From Tubiluchus corallicola (Eukaryota > Priapulida > Priapulimorpha > Priapulimorphida > Tubiluchidae), in assembly GCA_030141605.1 (NCBI GenBank), contig JAQGDQ010000022.1, positions 620,001 through 684,000 of the forward strand: 64,000 nucleotides of DNA, read 5' to 3'. How positions within the stretch are numbered: the first letter of the stretch is position 1; each line of letters starts with the position of its first letter. The notes under the pieces were generated by a model. The model was not told the origin of the DNA, did not search any database, and was given only the letters and a program-made list of their open reading frames with translations. This document shows, one piece after another, positions 1 through 12,792 of the stretch. The position numbers were made by a program, and so were the translations under genes.

Positions 1-3000
1 CTTCTGCCTCGAGTTGTGATGCACTGTAAATAAGAACCAAGAAAAAACAAAACAGTAAAATGTCAGTCGTTTATTAAATGTCCATTATTAAAACCGCCAT
101 TAAACCATAAGTCAAGAGTTCACCATTAAATTTGCTCCCAAGGTATTAGAGAGTTGCAAAGCAAATTAAGCGTGTATTAGTATATTTGTTGTTAAAATGG
201 TGTATATAGATACCAAATACACTGCCACAAAAAACCAACCTGAGATTACATCATCTGTTGCGCCTGTACTTTTGCCGTCTATGAATATGCATTTAGGCCC
301 TTCACATCATAACACAAAACCATGGAGAAGCAGTTTTCTCGCAATCACCAGATTATTAAATAGATGAATGAGTGTCGGAAAAACCTGCCACTTGAAGGTT
401 TTATTCTACCAGCGACTCCCATTGTGCCCACAGGTTATTTATCTCGCTAAAAGAGAGCATAAATAGGTGGCCCCAGGGCCAGATTATGATTTTCTGGGAA
501 CCCAGGCTAATGAAATTATGTGCCAGCTTAGAAAGAGCCAGGGGCCCTTTATGTCAAACAAGGGTCCACTTTTTTAAAACTGGGTTTTAGACTCCGGGGC
601 CTCGTTTTTTAGAGTTAAAATTTTGTTATAAGTAAATGAATCATTCAGCAATGCAAAATATCAAAATATTATACTCACTTAAAAAAATTATTTGTGAAAA
701 TCTTTTAGCAGGGTCCCTCAAGTTTGGGGCCATAGACCCTGGATGGCCCAGTGAAAATACAGAATACAATAATTTTAGAAGTAATTGCCTAACAAAGTTG
801 AAAAATGTTGAAGCCTCAGCATTAGAAAACTCACAAATTAAGCTCTGATGAATATAATATAGTTTCATTTTTGTACCAAGCTGTATATGAGATAACCGAA
901 AATCAAAATATCATACTATGGTATTATAAAAGATTGAGATGTCAGTTTTTCCAAAATAAAAGTGCATGCAGGTTTACACTTCAGTGAAGTGGGTAGGCAG
1001 CCTGGTAGCTTGACACACGGGTTTTACTAAAAGAGTTTTACTTGAAAAACTTTGTCTCATTTTTAAGATTTTTTGGAGGTTGCTTGCCGAGTTTGGCGAG
1101 GTGAAGAGACTTATTCTACATCAACCAAAATGCAACAGCTTCAAACCTCAATAATCTATATAATTACATTATGAACGATTTTCAGATTTAGTATTAAACC
1201 CAGTATAAACTATTCCTGCGGAACATTCAACAAGATAGACAGCACCACACAACAACAATAACAACAAAAATGACCCATAGCAGGACTGACCATTTGAGCC
1301 CTATTCTTGGAATGCCTTCAAAAATTATATATACGGGCAAAGGTAACAGTTAGTTTGCGACACATTTCTGCCAATAATGGAATTTTTGAAGGCAGTTGCA
1401 AATCACAAAACACCGTGCATTACTCATTTCACTCACCCTTGTTGGCCAAGAAGGAAGATCCTAACAGCTTTGCGCTGCTCCTCTGAATGTTGAGGACATC
1501 GATGAGACCTAGAAACACAGCAACGAAACCTGAATGTCATGGCAGAACTAGACAGAAACTGAGTTATCCAAAACAATTTGCAATTTTATTCTACAAGTTA
1601 CAGAACCTTCTGTTTGCCGACCTGACTTGTTAATAGTTATGCCTCTCGATCACTGCTAGACTGGCACACTCAAATCTCATGCCAAGAGATCTTAGTTGGC
1701 AAGAATTTATAACTTAGCAAAGAAACTTGTATTATGAACAAGCAAAGGTTGTCAAAGAAAAGTTTGATGATGCTTAGATAATGCTCGATGATTTGCAATG
1801 AGTGACAATATATATAGCAAGGCGTAGATATGTTACAATTCCCAGACATGCTACAATGTATAGATTCAAATACAGTTCATAGATATGTGTTATAATGTAT
1901 GGATATGTTACAATGGGGAGATAAGCTACAATTTATAGGAATGTTACGATGTATAGTCAGTATAGATGTATTACAATGTTGTGTATGTTACAACATGTGA
2001 ATATGTCGCAATGTGCGGATACGCTACAATATACAAATGTTACATTGCATGGATTTATTACAAGATGAGGATATACTGCAATGTTTGGACATGCTACAAC
2101 ACACAGATATGGTACATTGCATGAATATACTAATTTAACAAAATTTCACCACAGCCAAGTTTTGTCAAAATTCTGTTTACTTACAATCAAAAGGTGAAAA
2201 GGTACATAATAATGATGGGAAATAACACACACATGTTTGGAATACTTATCATTACCTTGTGCACATTTTCTTGGTATGTTCTGATATCACACCACAGCTA
2301 TGCATCAGCAGGGACTTTGTTTCATCTAACAAGATAGCAAGCAGATAATAACTCATTGCAAATATGCTAGACAGAAACATCAAGTCCTACACTAAAATCT
2401 AAATGCCCATTTTGCTCTGAAAGAAATTCTACTCCATCCGGTTAAACAGTAAGATGCTATATTCTGCCTTATCACTACATTTATCTTCGAACATGTTTAC
2501 TGATTTTTATTCAGTCTCATAAATGCCTTCGATAACATAAAATGTACATTACAATAGCTATTAAGTTTAATATCATTAATATAATACTCAAAAACTTAAT
2601 TTAGTCATAAGCACACAAACACATAACAATCAAATTTAAGAGCAATTAAATGTTAGGTGTTTGACATACGATAAATAAGACATTTGTGCTGATTACAGCA
2701 GAAAAATATTGTAAAACTAATAAATGATTTTGTCGAAGAATTCAAACTGATTTCAATTGCCACAACAATACACATTATGTTTTCTTTAATAAGTTTTATG
2801 TGTACCCAAAAATTCAAAAGAAAATAACTGAAGATAGCAATTTCGTAGAAACATAACATAAACATGAGGATTCCACAGTCTGCCATCTTGTGATTCCAGT
2901 CAAATAATAAACTGCTGGCCTCACCTTATTCTACTATCATTAGTCTTTTCCTTATCTGCTAAAATGAGGTTAAAACTTAACCTAAAACTTAAACCTAAAA

Positions 3001-4717
3001 CTGAATTCAGGTAACCAAGTGAGCATTTTCTGATCTTTTACAAGATACACGCAATATGCAGAAAAAACTATGTATGCTAAAATAACTAAAATGAGGTTAA
3101 AACTTAATTGTAACACTTAAACATAAAACTGAGTTCAGGTGACCAAGTGAACATTTTCTGATCTCTTACAAGCTACATGTAATTTGCAGAAAAAATTATG
3201 TATGTTAAAATAACGACTACCATATAGGGTACATTTTATTAATTTTGATTAAAAATGCACTATCTTAGGTGTTTAAGGTAAATTCGCACACTTAACACTT
3301 TGCTGTTGTTTCTTCACATAAATCAAAATTGTGAAAATGTAAAGCAGATGCTTAAGTTCCCAGCTGCACATACACACAGAGAGATACAGATGGCAATGTG
3401 CTCAGACAAATGTTTAATGTGCGAACTTAACTTTTTAGGCACTAAACAAAAGAGCAAAGTTGAAAACTAAATCCAGCAGTAAACCAACTAACAAATAAAA
3501 ACAAAAGCAACTACTAAGCAACATTGTTAATTGCAGAAAGGGGAAGCTGTGACGGCCTATAAGCAAATAAACATGTATTACAAGCAGATGCTATATAAGC
3601 AAAACAATTAAAAATAAGGGCTCTAGGCACGAAGCAGGAAGTTAAAGGATGATGTGTCCTGTGCAGTCATACAGCAAGTAATGTCAGCAAAAACCTACCA
3701 ATTCCCGCTTGTAGGGGATCAATAGACGGGACTTGTGCTGTAGGAATAGGTTGTTGAGAGGAAAGAGGGTCACTGCTTCCACTGGGTATCTCACCTGCAA
3801 GTTTTATTAATTAGCAAGTTCACAGAAAATCAATTTAGCACTTATTTGATAACAAGCAAGTGAAGGTCCTAATGTATAAAGTTTTTGAAGACTATTGACA
3901 ATAAACTGGCCAGCTGTTGTTCATCAGATTACTAATATGATGTAGTTAGCTAATTGATCACATTCTTAATTCATTAATAACCATCTTTTAATTATTACAG
4001 TAAAGTACTGCAATCCTAGAGTAAGCTATGACAACATAAGACTTTTTCATCTGCCATCTAGGGGCGAGATAAAAAATCATTGCAAGTGTGTAATTGCACT
4101 ATGTGCAGTCCTATGAAATTCTGAAAAACTGAAAATATATTAGAACTACTGACTTTATTGTGTGAATACCCAACATCACACGTAATGATAAGCCTGGCCA
4201 TAAATTGCATTTCGACTTACCATGTTCTCATTTCAAACAGTTACAAACCACTGCCGAATTTTAGCTGAAAAATTTTGCTCTAACCTATACAATGAAATCA
4301 AGTCTTAATTTGGATAGAAAGAAACTTACCATATCTAAGTTTGCTTGTTTTTGGTCGACGAGGTGGCTGGTTGTTTTTCTCTCTTCGCTTTGCCCGGGCT
4401 GTAATAAGACAGAAAACGTAAATTTCAAAAACAATAGCAATGTCAACTTTTTATGTAGTTTGGTACTGGTTAGTGCAGACTCAGCACTCATTATCAAAGG
4501 CTACTTAACGTAAATTGTAAAGTGGAACATGAACTGTTATCAAGATTAATCCTCTAACATGAAGTACTGAACCAACTAAGGTGCCACGAATCACATTTCC
4601 TGACCATTTTCCCTCAGTGTTGCTCAAATTAGAAAAACAAAGCAGTTAAACATACAATGTGACCACTCCACAATATCTTCACTCACTATCACACAAATCA
4701 CAACAAAGGGTAAGCAC

Positions 4718-4757
<40 letters not shown>

Positions 4758-7700
4758 TCTAACAGGGATGTAACTCTTCTATAAACATCAGAATTTGAGG
4801 TGAGTGGGAGTTTTTAAAGCTCATGTAAGCCTATTTTACTCTTGTAACCTATTGCTTTGGCGAACGTAGTTTTGAATCAATTTTTTTGCCCAAGCATTGT
4901 CGGAAGTCCATGTATATACATAAGCTTTAAAAACTCCCACTCACCTCAAATTCTGATGTTTATAGAAGAGTTACATCCTCTGTTAAGTTAAAACAAAATA
5001 AAGCTAAGTCACTAATTGCACACTTGGGCAGCAGGGATACAATAACATTTCAAATATGCAGATAAGAAAATTTAGCAAAATGAGCAAATGCTTTTGCACT
5101 GTTGTTCTACAACTAATTAAGGAACAGTTACCCTCTTATAACCAACACAGTAAAGCCATTAAGAGTTGTGCTACAGCAAAAACTGGCTAAAATTATAGAA
5201 AATACAAAAACAAAAATCAGAAAATAGTTAGAAAAGAGCCCAAAGAAGACAAGAAAAAGAATATGAATATGACAGAAAAGACATATATATGGCATGAAAA
5301 GAAGAGATAACACGAGGTGAAAAGAAACCAAAATGTCATCACAGACATGGAAATGGGAAAATAAAGCTGAACAGAGACAAAAATATCTCAAAACAGCAAG
5401 CAGATAATCACTATGACCTTTTTTATCAGCACCATAATTCCAGTCATCATCATTATCATTCTCTTCATTATCACTGTCATTTTTCCCCGTATTTGCAATT
5501 CTGTAATATCAAAGAAGTTACAAACTGTACATACAGTTCTTACAATTATAAAGATACAATAATATTAAGTGCCATAAAACATTATTTTTAAGAAATTATC
5601 AATTTTGTGAGACACTTTTTCACATTAAGACTTTCATATAATTGTTCATATATTAAGATTACAATTTTAATTTTTAAGCTGACTTTGTGCTATTGTATTA
5701 TTATTTTTACTAAATGCTACAAGAGACAGATTCATTCGTACAGAATATGCACATAAAAGCAAAGTAAACAACTTTTTTAACAAACATTACTTTGTCAATA
5801 TACCAACACCCTTTACTACATCTACAATTATTCACTCTGCTATAGTTCTTGCTCATGGTTGCTTTTGGGCTTGAGGTATCACAGTTAGTTTCTAGATATG
5901 CCTATACGTACAGCCTCTACATAAATTTGGCAAACTAAATGAGTAAAACAATCCCCACACAAATCCTACACTACTTATATACATATTTTATTCATCAGGT
6001 GTACTGCACAAATGCCAGCCTCTACAAAAGAGAGAAGTGACTATATCAATGCCTACTTCGAAGTATTTTCACACCACGAACGAAATTTTAAGGACTACTG
6101 GACTACAGGCGACAGTATAAACTGGTTTTCTAGTACTTTCTTAAAATTATGAAACATCTTTATAGTTATTTAGAAAAAAAATGCAAAGAGTAGACTTTCA
6201 TTGACAGCAGCACAAATTAAGTATTGCATAAATTTTTTTCTAAGCCACTTACAAATGGCTAAATTTGTCATGTATTTGCTGTCCTTGCATGCTGCCCTTG
6301 CAGTATGCTTACGTTTTTAAGTTTATGTTAAAGTATCGTAAGCAGTGCCACTTTCCCTGTACTTTGTCTCGGTCAGCCCAGGTTACTGTCCTTTGTTGTT
6401 GTATTCTGCTAATACTTTTTCAAATGCACTAATGGTCTTATGAAATGGCTACGGGTCTTCTGAAACCGGGAATTATCAAGTTAGCATAGTGCAGTGAAGG
6501 AAGAAAGCAATGCCGAAGTTGGTCAGTTGAATGTCAGGTGACAGGTGCATTCAATAAGTGCTCTGGCCCGAGAAGCTTCATTCATCATAGTAATCCTGGT
6601 TGTTTATAAACCACCTTGAAAAGAATGTAGTCTCACATTTGAAAATGACCGAGACACCTTTACCGGTTTAGCATCCTACTTTATGGCAGATTTAGAGGAA
6701 TAGTTTTGATAAAGAACCAGGCTATAATCTCACCACAACCATCCATATTAAATTGGACTTGGCATTGAGTGCTGAATTGGATCCTCTAGCTCAGTGCGAG
6801 GAATCAAAATGTCAGTCTTACTTTCACTGACAAAAACATTTTACCCCCCCCCCCCCCCAGGGGGAGGGCAGATTAAGGATGCAAGCAATTGCAACTATAG
6901 TGAAGGCAGGCTTTGTTCAACAAAATGTTAATTTTACCTCCTTTCCTCGGGGGGACAAGGGCAGAATTCTAACCATTGCAACTATAGTACAACAAAAGCA
7001 GACTTTGTCCTGCAAAATGTCAATGTAGATGTTAGGTGATCAGTGACAACAATTGGGCAATGGTGTGCACTGACCCTCCTCCCACAGAAGAAGAAAAAAT
7101 CCATGATGGTGGGCAAAATGGAAATGTCAATGTAGATGTTAGATGATCAGTGATAACGTTTGGGCTATGGCGTGCAATGACCATCCCTCCCACAGAAGAA
7201 AAAAATCTATGATGGTGGGAAAAATGGAAGCCTCTGAGTCAACTTAATACCCCAACATTTACAAAAATATTTAACCACCTCTCCAAGGAAAGGGAAGGAA
7301 GGCAGATCCAGGATTTGAACAAGTCTAATTACAGCACTATAAATGAAGGTTTTGTCCAGCAAAATGTCAAGCATAGGTGCTAGATGAGACAAAGGTAAAA
7401 GTTGTCAAAAGTGGCCAAAAATGCCAGCTGTACAAAACTTGCTGTCCGAAAATTGGGCATAAAAACCATATGACCTTGTCTGATCAGGAAGCACCAGATC
7501 TGGAAATTAGCACTCTTTGAATATCTTTATTGCTCATGTGAATTTGTGAACCAAATTTGGTAACAAAGATGATCTTGTGTCAAATTTCAAGATCTTCAAG
7601 GTCTTAAAAATGAGAGTCAGCACACTTATAACATCATCGACGCCCTAGTTACATTAATCTCACCAATTGGTAAGAAAAAATAAATTTTATGTTAGCTAGG

Positions 7701-10201
7701 AGCAAAAAATGTGATGTGGCGACTCCTGAAAACAAATGAATTTTTTGTTCTAATGTAGTTTTACCTTTTACTAGCAAGACGTGAGCTGTTTCTTCCCATA
7801 CCCATGCATTTCTCCAAGTGAGGAGCAAAACGAGAAGCAGCCAAATTTCGCTGGCAGTTTGGACAAATGCAGTCAAACATCTTCAAGTTGTTTTTAATTG
7901 GCGGTTGCCCGAAGACATCCAAGCCTTTCTCATCAACTATTTCTAAAACAATAATTTTCGTGCAGTTTAGTAAAAAACCTTGAAACAGAGTAATAAACTG
8001 CATTTATTTCATTTATATGTCCATCACCAACACCATTACACTGCCTATTACCACCATCACCACTACTACCATCACTGATATTATTTTTCTAATCGTCATA
8101 ATCACTACCATTAGGTGTTAGAATCAAACTCATTATGTCAATCATGATCATTATACTTTTTAATAACTTTATTAATCGTACGTCAGCTCACCATTATCAC
8201 CATCAATATCGTCATTTTCACCATCACCACAATCATGATTACAGCATCATCAGTTAGGTAGCTTAAAACAACCATTTCTAGTTATTATTATATATATATA
8301 AAGTATATATATATAAAAGTATATATATATAAAACACATGCACACACACTCATTCACACGTAAGGTCATACATTTGCAATGATTTAGTCACATTTTTTTA
8401 TCCAACCAAGTTTTGTTTTTAGGGTTTTGGGTTTTGTAATGTTAGGTACAGTAACTTTCTTTCTTTTCACAATTCTGGGTAACTGAAATGTATTATCATT
8501 ATGGGGAAATGATTAGAAAAAAGTGGAGAATACTGGACTGTTTTTGATGAGAATCTTATAATGTCTTAGTTTCTCTCCTGCATGATGTTTTGCTCTTTTC
8601 GTTGGTTCGTGAAGAGGTTGACATGGTGAGCTTGGGCTTACATGGATTAGTTTTGTAATTACATGGGCATAGCTTTTATCTATGTCTTATGTGCAATATG
8701 TTCGATTACCTTGCTGATTTCCTCAATTGGCATTCATTACTTGTAAAGACATTTTAGTCAGCTTGGGAGGAGTAAGCTGCTGCTGTTGGGGGTAATGGCA
8801 CTATAGTGGAATATACAGTAAGCTATCGTCTTAGCTAGAGGGGTGCAGGGTCCAGTTAAAACCCAAAACCGTGAAGCATGACGTAGTTTGTCTAATATCT
8901 AAAGTATATTAATTTTTTGCAGTCTCTAAGTAAGAAAACGCACTAATCCCAAATAACTAAACACCAATCCCGAAAATCTCGAACCACCAAGATTGAGGTA
9001 TGCAATCCTGATATTTATGAAAAAGAACGCAGGATGACAATTCGGTACCACATTTCAGAACCCTATGAAGAATGTACTTACGGTATTGCTTCTGGCCTTC
9101 AGGATCAGTATCAGCAAGGAAAAAAGTACCAATTTTGACAGACCGATGAATCTCGAAGACCAGACCCAGGATCACCTCATCCAGTAATTCATCGTAAACA
9201 AATTCCTTTAGTTCCTAGGTAAATGAATGCACAAATAGACATTTTATTTGAAATTCTTGTTTTAAGATTTTGCTTGAAATAAAGCACCATCATTTTTTAA
9301 TATGGCTTAAGCATGTTCTGTGAGTTAGCAACGTTTATTGTGTAGAATGCAAGCGGTCAGAACACCTGTGGTATTCACCTGAAACTGAAAACTACTAAGT
9401 TTGCATATAGGATAAAATAAAATACTGAACAGTAGTCATTATTAAATTTAGATCTCTTAGTTGTTAGAAGTTCAATAAGCCGTTTCACAGTTTCGTTTTG
9501 AGCACACACAATTGCTGCAGGTCAAAGGTTAAGTGTACCACAGCGACACGTCTTAACTACAGCCGTCATGTGACATGTATGTAAAAGAAAGCCATTTGTT
9601 TCATCAGTTCAGTAATGTCAGTTGTTTTATGTGGATTTTGCTTAATTATGCGCGTAGTCTGTACGTAGATTTACTAGCAGCATCTTGCTTCGGGAACAAG
9701 AAAAAATGAACTAGGCAAGGTTCTAGTTAGCTGTTAATACTGTTGCTATTACAGTAGCGAAGCACTGTCAAGTGTACACAAATACGTTGTCTGGTACACA
9801 TAATCTCTGGCCTTTTCACGATCATCATCAATCGCTCGAATTATGAAAAGGCCTATTCAAAGAAGTTGTATTAAGTCAGAGCAACAATTTTTTTAAATCA
9901 GTTTTATACAGCAGGACATCACTTAGCAAATAGTATATACTTTTAGAGCCATTAACCTTATAACACATTTATATTATTCAATGCAATATATTGTTAAAAC
10001 TCTTTCTATGTTAAACATGCAAGATGATTGAACCGCACTCACATTTTCTTCTTTATCATCAAAATCATATTTCATAGCATCGTGATTGCCGTTTTCCCCC
10101 ACCAGGCTTTCCGGAAGATTGGTACCTGTCACACAACTGCTCTTACTGTCATCGTCAAACAAATCAAACGTATCTAAGCTTTCGATCCCGAATAGTGACA
10201 T
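1..10201 (-). CDS. ATXN7L3: ATXN7L3 / SGF11, SAGA deubiquitinase module subunit (3' end outside window)
   Basis: Nine coding exons on the minus strand join in phase: 10201-10043, 9214-9082, 7942-7765, 5500-5418, 4398-4330, 3794-3699, 2325-2256, 1508-1437 and 23-1, giving 294 codons before the left edge. In the family this protein anchors USP22 and ENY2 in the SAGA module that deubiquitinates histone H2B in the nucleus. Seen here: an N-terminal helix region in exon 2 (FEIHRSVK, then DTDPEG), the SGF11 zinc finger in exon 3 (C124-x2-C127-x11-H139-x3-C143, with [11 protein letters not shown] followed by GMGRNSSR), an acidic linker, a basic stretch, and the SCA7 zinc-binding domain across exons 7-8 (C250, C261, C267, H270). 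The first 53 residues are acidic and not recognisable. The donor after exon 4 reads GTCATA, which is weak, but the phase and homology support it. The stop codon is not in the window. Identity is secure; the last 23-bp exon is less so. Confidence 0.93.
1810..2130. repeat. Degenerate minisatellite, about 20-bp unit
   Basis: About fifteen diverged tandem copies of a unit close to GGATATGTTACAATGTATA lie in the intron between the 1437-1508 and 2256-2325 exons of ATXN7L3. Spacing between the TTACAAT-like cores varies by a few bases, so the array is old. Confidence 0.75.
2959..3213. repeat. Two-copy 127-bp tandem duplication
   Basis: The block starting CTAAAATGAGGTTAAAACTT at 2959 recurs at 3086 and runs to about 3213 with scattered substitutions. 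It is intronic in ATXN7L3. I see no coding potential in it. Confidence 0.85.
4719..4758. repeat. (TA)n microsatellite
   Basis: A nearly pure TA run sits immediately left of the foldback element at 4760-4985, so it may be that element's TA-rich target. Confidence 0.9.
4760..4985. mobile_element. Foldback/MITE with about 62-bp terminal inverted repeats
   Basis: The arms 4760-4821 and 4923-4985 are near-perfect reverse complements, differing mainly by a one-base gap near the tip (TAACAGGGATG against TAACAGAGGATG). They are separated by a 101-bp spacer. The element is intronic in ATXN7L3 between exons 5418-5500 and 4330-4398. It has no coding capacity and its superfamily is not assigned. The flanks are TA-rich, so a target-site duplication cannot be read with confidence. 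Confidence 0.85.
6846..7390. repeat. Poly-C run and diverged tandem repeats
   Basis: A run of 13 C is followed by related blocks. The segment at 7021 (CAATGTAGATGTTAGGTGAT) recurs at 7128, a 107-bp period, and shorter blocks with GCAAAATGTCAA recur at 7010-7025 and 7358-7372. All of it lies in an ATXN7L3 intron. Confidence 0.7.
8284..8334. repeat. AT microsatellite
   Basis: Three TATATATA blocks are separated by AAAG or AAAGT, in the intron between ATXN7L3 exons 2 and 3. Confidence 0.85.
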
Positions 10202-12551
10202 CTACTGGCCTTCATTAACATAGCTTCTTTGCCATGTTTCTTGATTGGGACTGTACCATTGATGACAGCAAACTTTCTCTTCATTACATCTAGCAATGTT
10301 TACATGTGGACATTTTATAAGAATCTAAAAAAATATGATAATTATCTGCACATAATAAAATGGTAGTTTATACAAAACACAGAAAACATCATTGGCATGT
10401 TGATCACTAGCTGATACTTACCACAAATAGTGTTTGAAATAACCTTTTATTCAGAAATCAGTGTAAATTGAATTTAGTTCTGTTGATTACTACATGAGAT
10501 CATAGCTGGGAGTTGAATCTGAACTTTATTCTGATGAAGAGGAATTATAATTTATAGAGGTAAAAGCTTAGTAATAAAAAAGATGTGCATTCATAAACAG
10601 TGCTTAAAGTGTATTTGTTTAGGTAAGACATCTCATGGCGAACAAAGCAAGAACAGCTAGGCGGTTTGGGGGAATGCTGTAAGCTCTCCCAGTGGGGTCA
10701 AGGGCTTACATTAGGGCAAAAACAATACATTTTCCACGATTTTAGTCATTTGAGGCCTTTTCATTTATTTACAAAAAGCAACCTTCAAAGTTTGTCACCA
10801 TTTATTTCCAAAAGGCTCTTCAAAATTTACACACTGGCACTAAACGTGTACTATTCCTATTTTCACCTTCACTGAGTGTGACAAATTGTGTCACAACTTC
10901 TATTACAGTACTTTATTTTACTTGTTGTTCTCTTTGTAAAACGTTTGACAAAAAACTACATAGAGGAATTTACTACTACTATGTCTACTACCCGATTACT
11001 ACTACTACCACTATTACAATTCATTTGCTTAACGTGAAACATTAACAAAATACAGTAGTACAAATGTAAAAAAAATTATCAGAGTGCATCAGCATACTAA
11101 CCTCAGCCAACTTCAAAGTGAAACTACACGTACAGTGACTGAGTGAGCAACTACATGATAACTACTATAGCTTGGTAAACAGTGCTGACCCACAGTAGTA
11201 ATAATTACCGACACGGAATCAATGTAGATACAGACTAAAAGATAGGTGTTCGACCTACCGGCGTTCAGAAAATAGCCATCATTGCTTGTAGTGGCATACG
11301 TTCGAAATACCAGCAAACTAAAATCAAGTTGTAGTGCAAATTATTAAGATATACAGTAAATATGAAGTAATCATGTAGCTATCCAAGCAAAACTCGAGCT
11401 TTCAACACAAAAGATGGACTCTTTCCCAAGTTTCCTTATCTCGTCTTGCCAAGTGACTTTCTTCAGCTTTAACAGATGGCGCTACCAGGTTTTCGATTGT
11501 TAGTCTTGAATAGTAATTCATAAGCTTTGCTGGTATCAGTTAGTGATATACAGTACGGCAGACTACGTCTACGGCAAAAATTTGCTTATTAACCTTGTCA
11601 GTAAATTACAATGCGTCACGTCAAGTCTAATACCCTTGGATTTGTTTCTACAATGTAAATTACATTCGTCCTAACGACACTGAGTCACTAACAATTATTG
11701 CAAAAGGAATTCACTGGAGCAGGGGTCTTGCCACAGGCAGTTGACCTACTCCACTTGCAGCATGTTTTAACTAGGAGTTTTTCATGGTCAAAAAACAAAA
11801 CATCGAGCTCTACCTTTCAGCAAGTATGAGAAAACATTATAGCACCTAGAATAACGGTTATTTTATGTCCCAGTGTTATCACAAAAATTAGTGTTTTAAT
11901 TTTACTAAAATTTGACCTTGAATCACACGCTCAAGGTTGCCTAATACCCACACTGTCATTACTTCTGAGAAGCCTCGAAATTTAGGTTTGTCTGCTGTAC
12001 TGTGGATTATATTTTCACGGTCCCTTGAAACTCGATATAAGCAGATAGTAGTGTATTGCAATAAAGCCAAAGTACCCTATCTTGTTGGTTAAAACTAATA
12101 TTTTCAGTAGCTAGTAACACCTATGTTTTAGAGACTTAATGTAAAACACATTGCACAGTCTCTTGACCTGAAAGCATTACAAGCTATTATAATGCCTTTA
12201 AATTTACGCTTAATCACCATTTTGAAAAAGGCTTTTGTACGACTACTACTCACTAAAGAGCAAAGGAACAGCCACAAAGAATAAATTTTTCAGCAGACAA
12301 ACATTCAATCATACAAATACACACTTGGTCATCATAAACCTTTAAGAGACTGAACAAAAATATCAAACTTCTAAAATATGTACGAACTCATTCGATTTCA
12401 CGTCTAATGTTGGTCAATGCATGACCTCTTTTTGAGTGAAAATACCTGTTACAAATGTAATAGATCTTTCATACCAAAAGTCATATGAAGTTTCACATAA
12501 CACCTTTCAACAACAAAAAATGCCATAACACAATTGAAATTGCAAATATAC
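10202..12551. other. Intergenic, ATXN7L3 upstream and macoilin downstream
   Basis: Both flanking genes are on the minus strand, so this holds the ATXN7L3 5' flank and the sequence past the macoilin poly(A) signal. I see no convincing exon, RNA gene or terminal repeats. All open frames are short and lack family similarity. Confidence 0.6.
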
Positions 12552-12557
12552 TTTATT
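12552..12557 (-). terminator. Macoilin polyadenylation signal AATAAA
   Basis: AATAAA on the minus strand lies about 235 nt past the macoilin stop codon. The assignment is positional. Confidence 0.5.
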
Positions 12558-12792
12558 CAACATCAAGGTTTTAATGTAGACCACTAAAACAGCACAGCGA
12601 ACGTTACAGCTGAAATTCTCGTCATCCTCTCAATAGCAGTATTATCAGCAGGACACGAAAAATCAAATTTTTGATGAACATATTCAAAATTCCAAAGTAG
12701 GTAACACTGAATCTAACTAAAACCACATCGATTTTGGGTTCACAAACCAGCTATAGATGACAAAACATGGCAATAAAGTGCAGAAAAAATAA

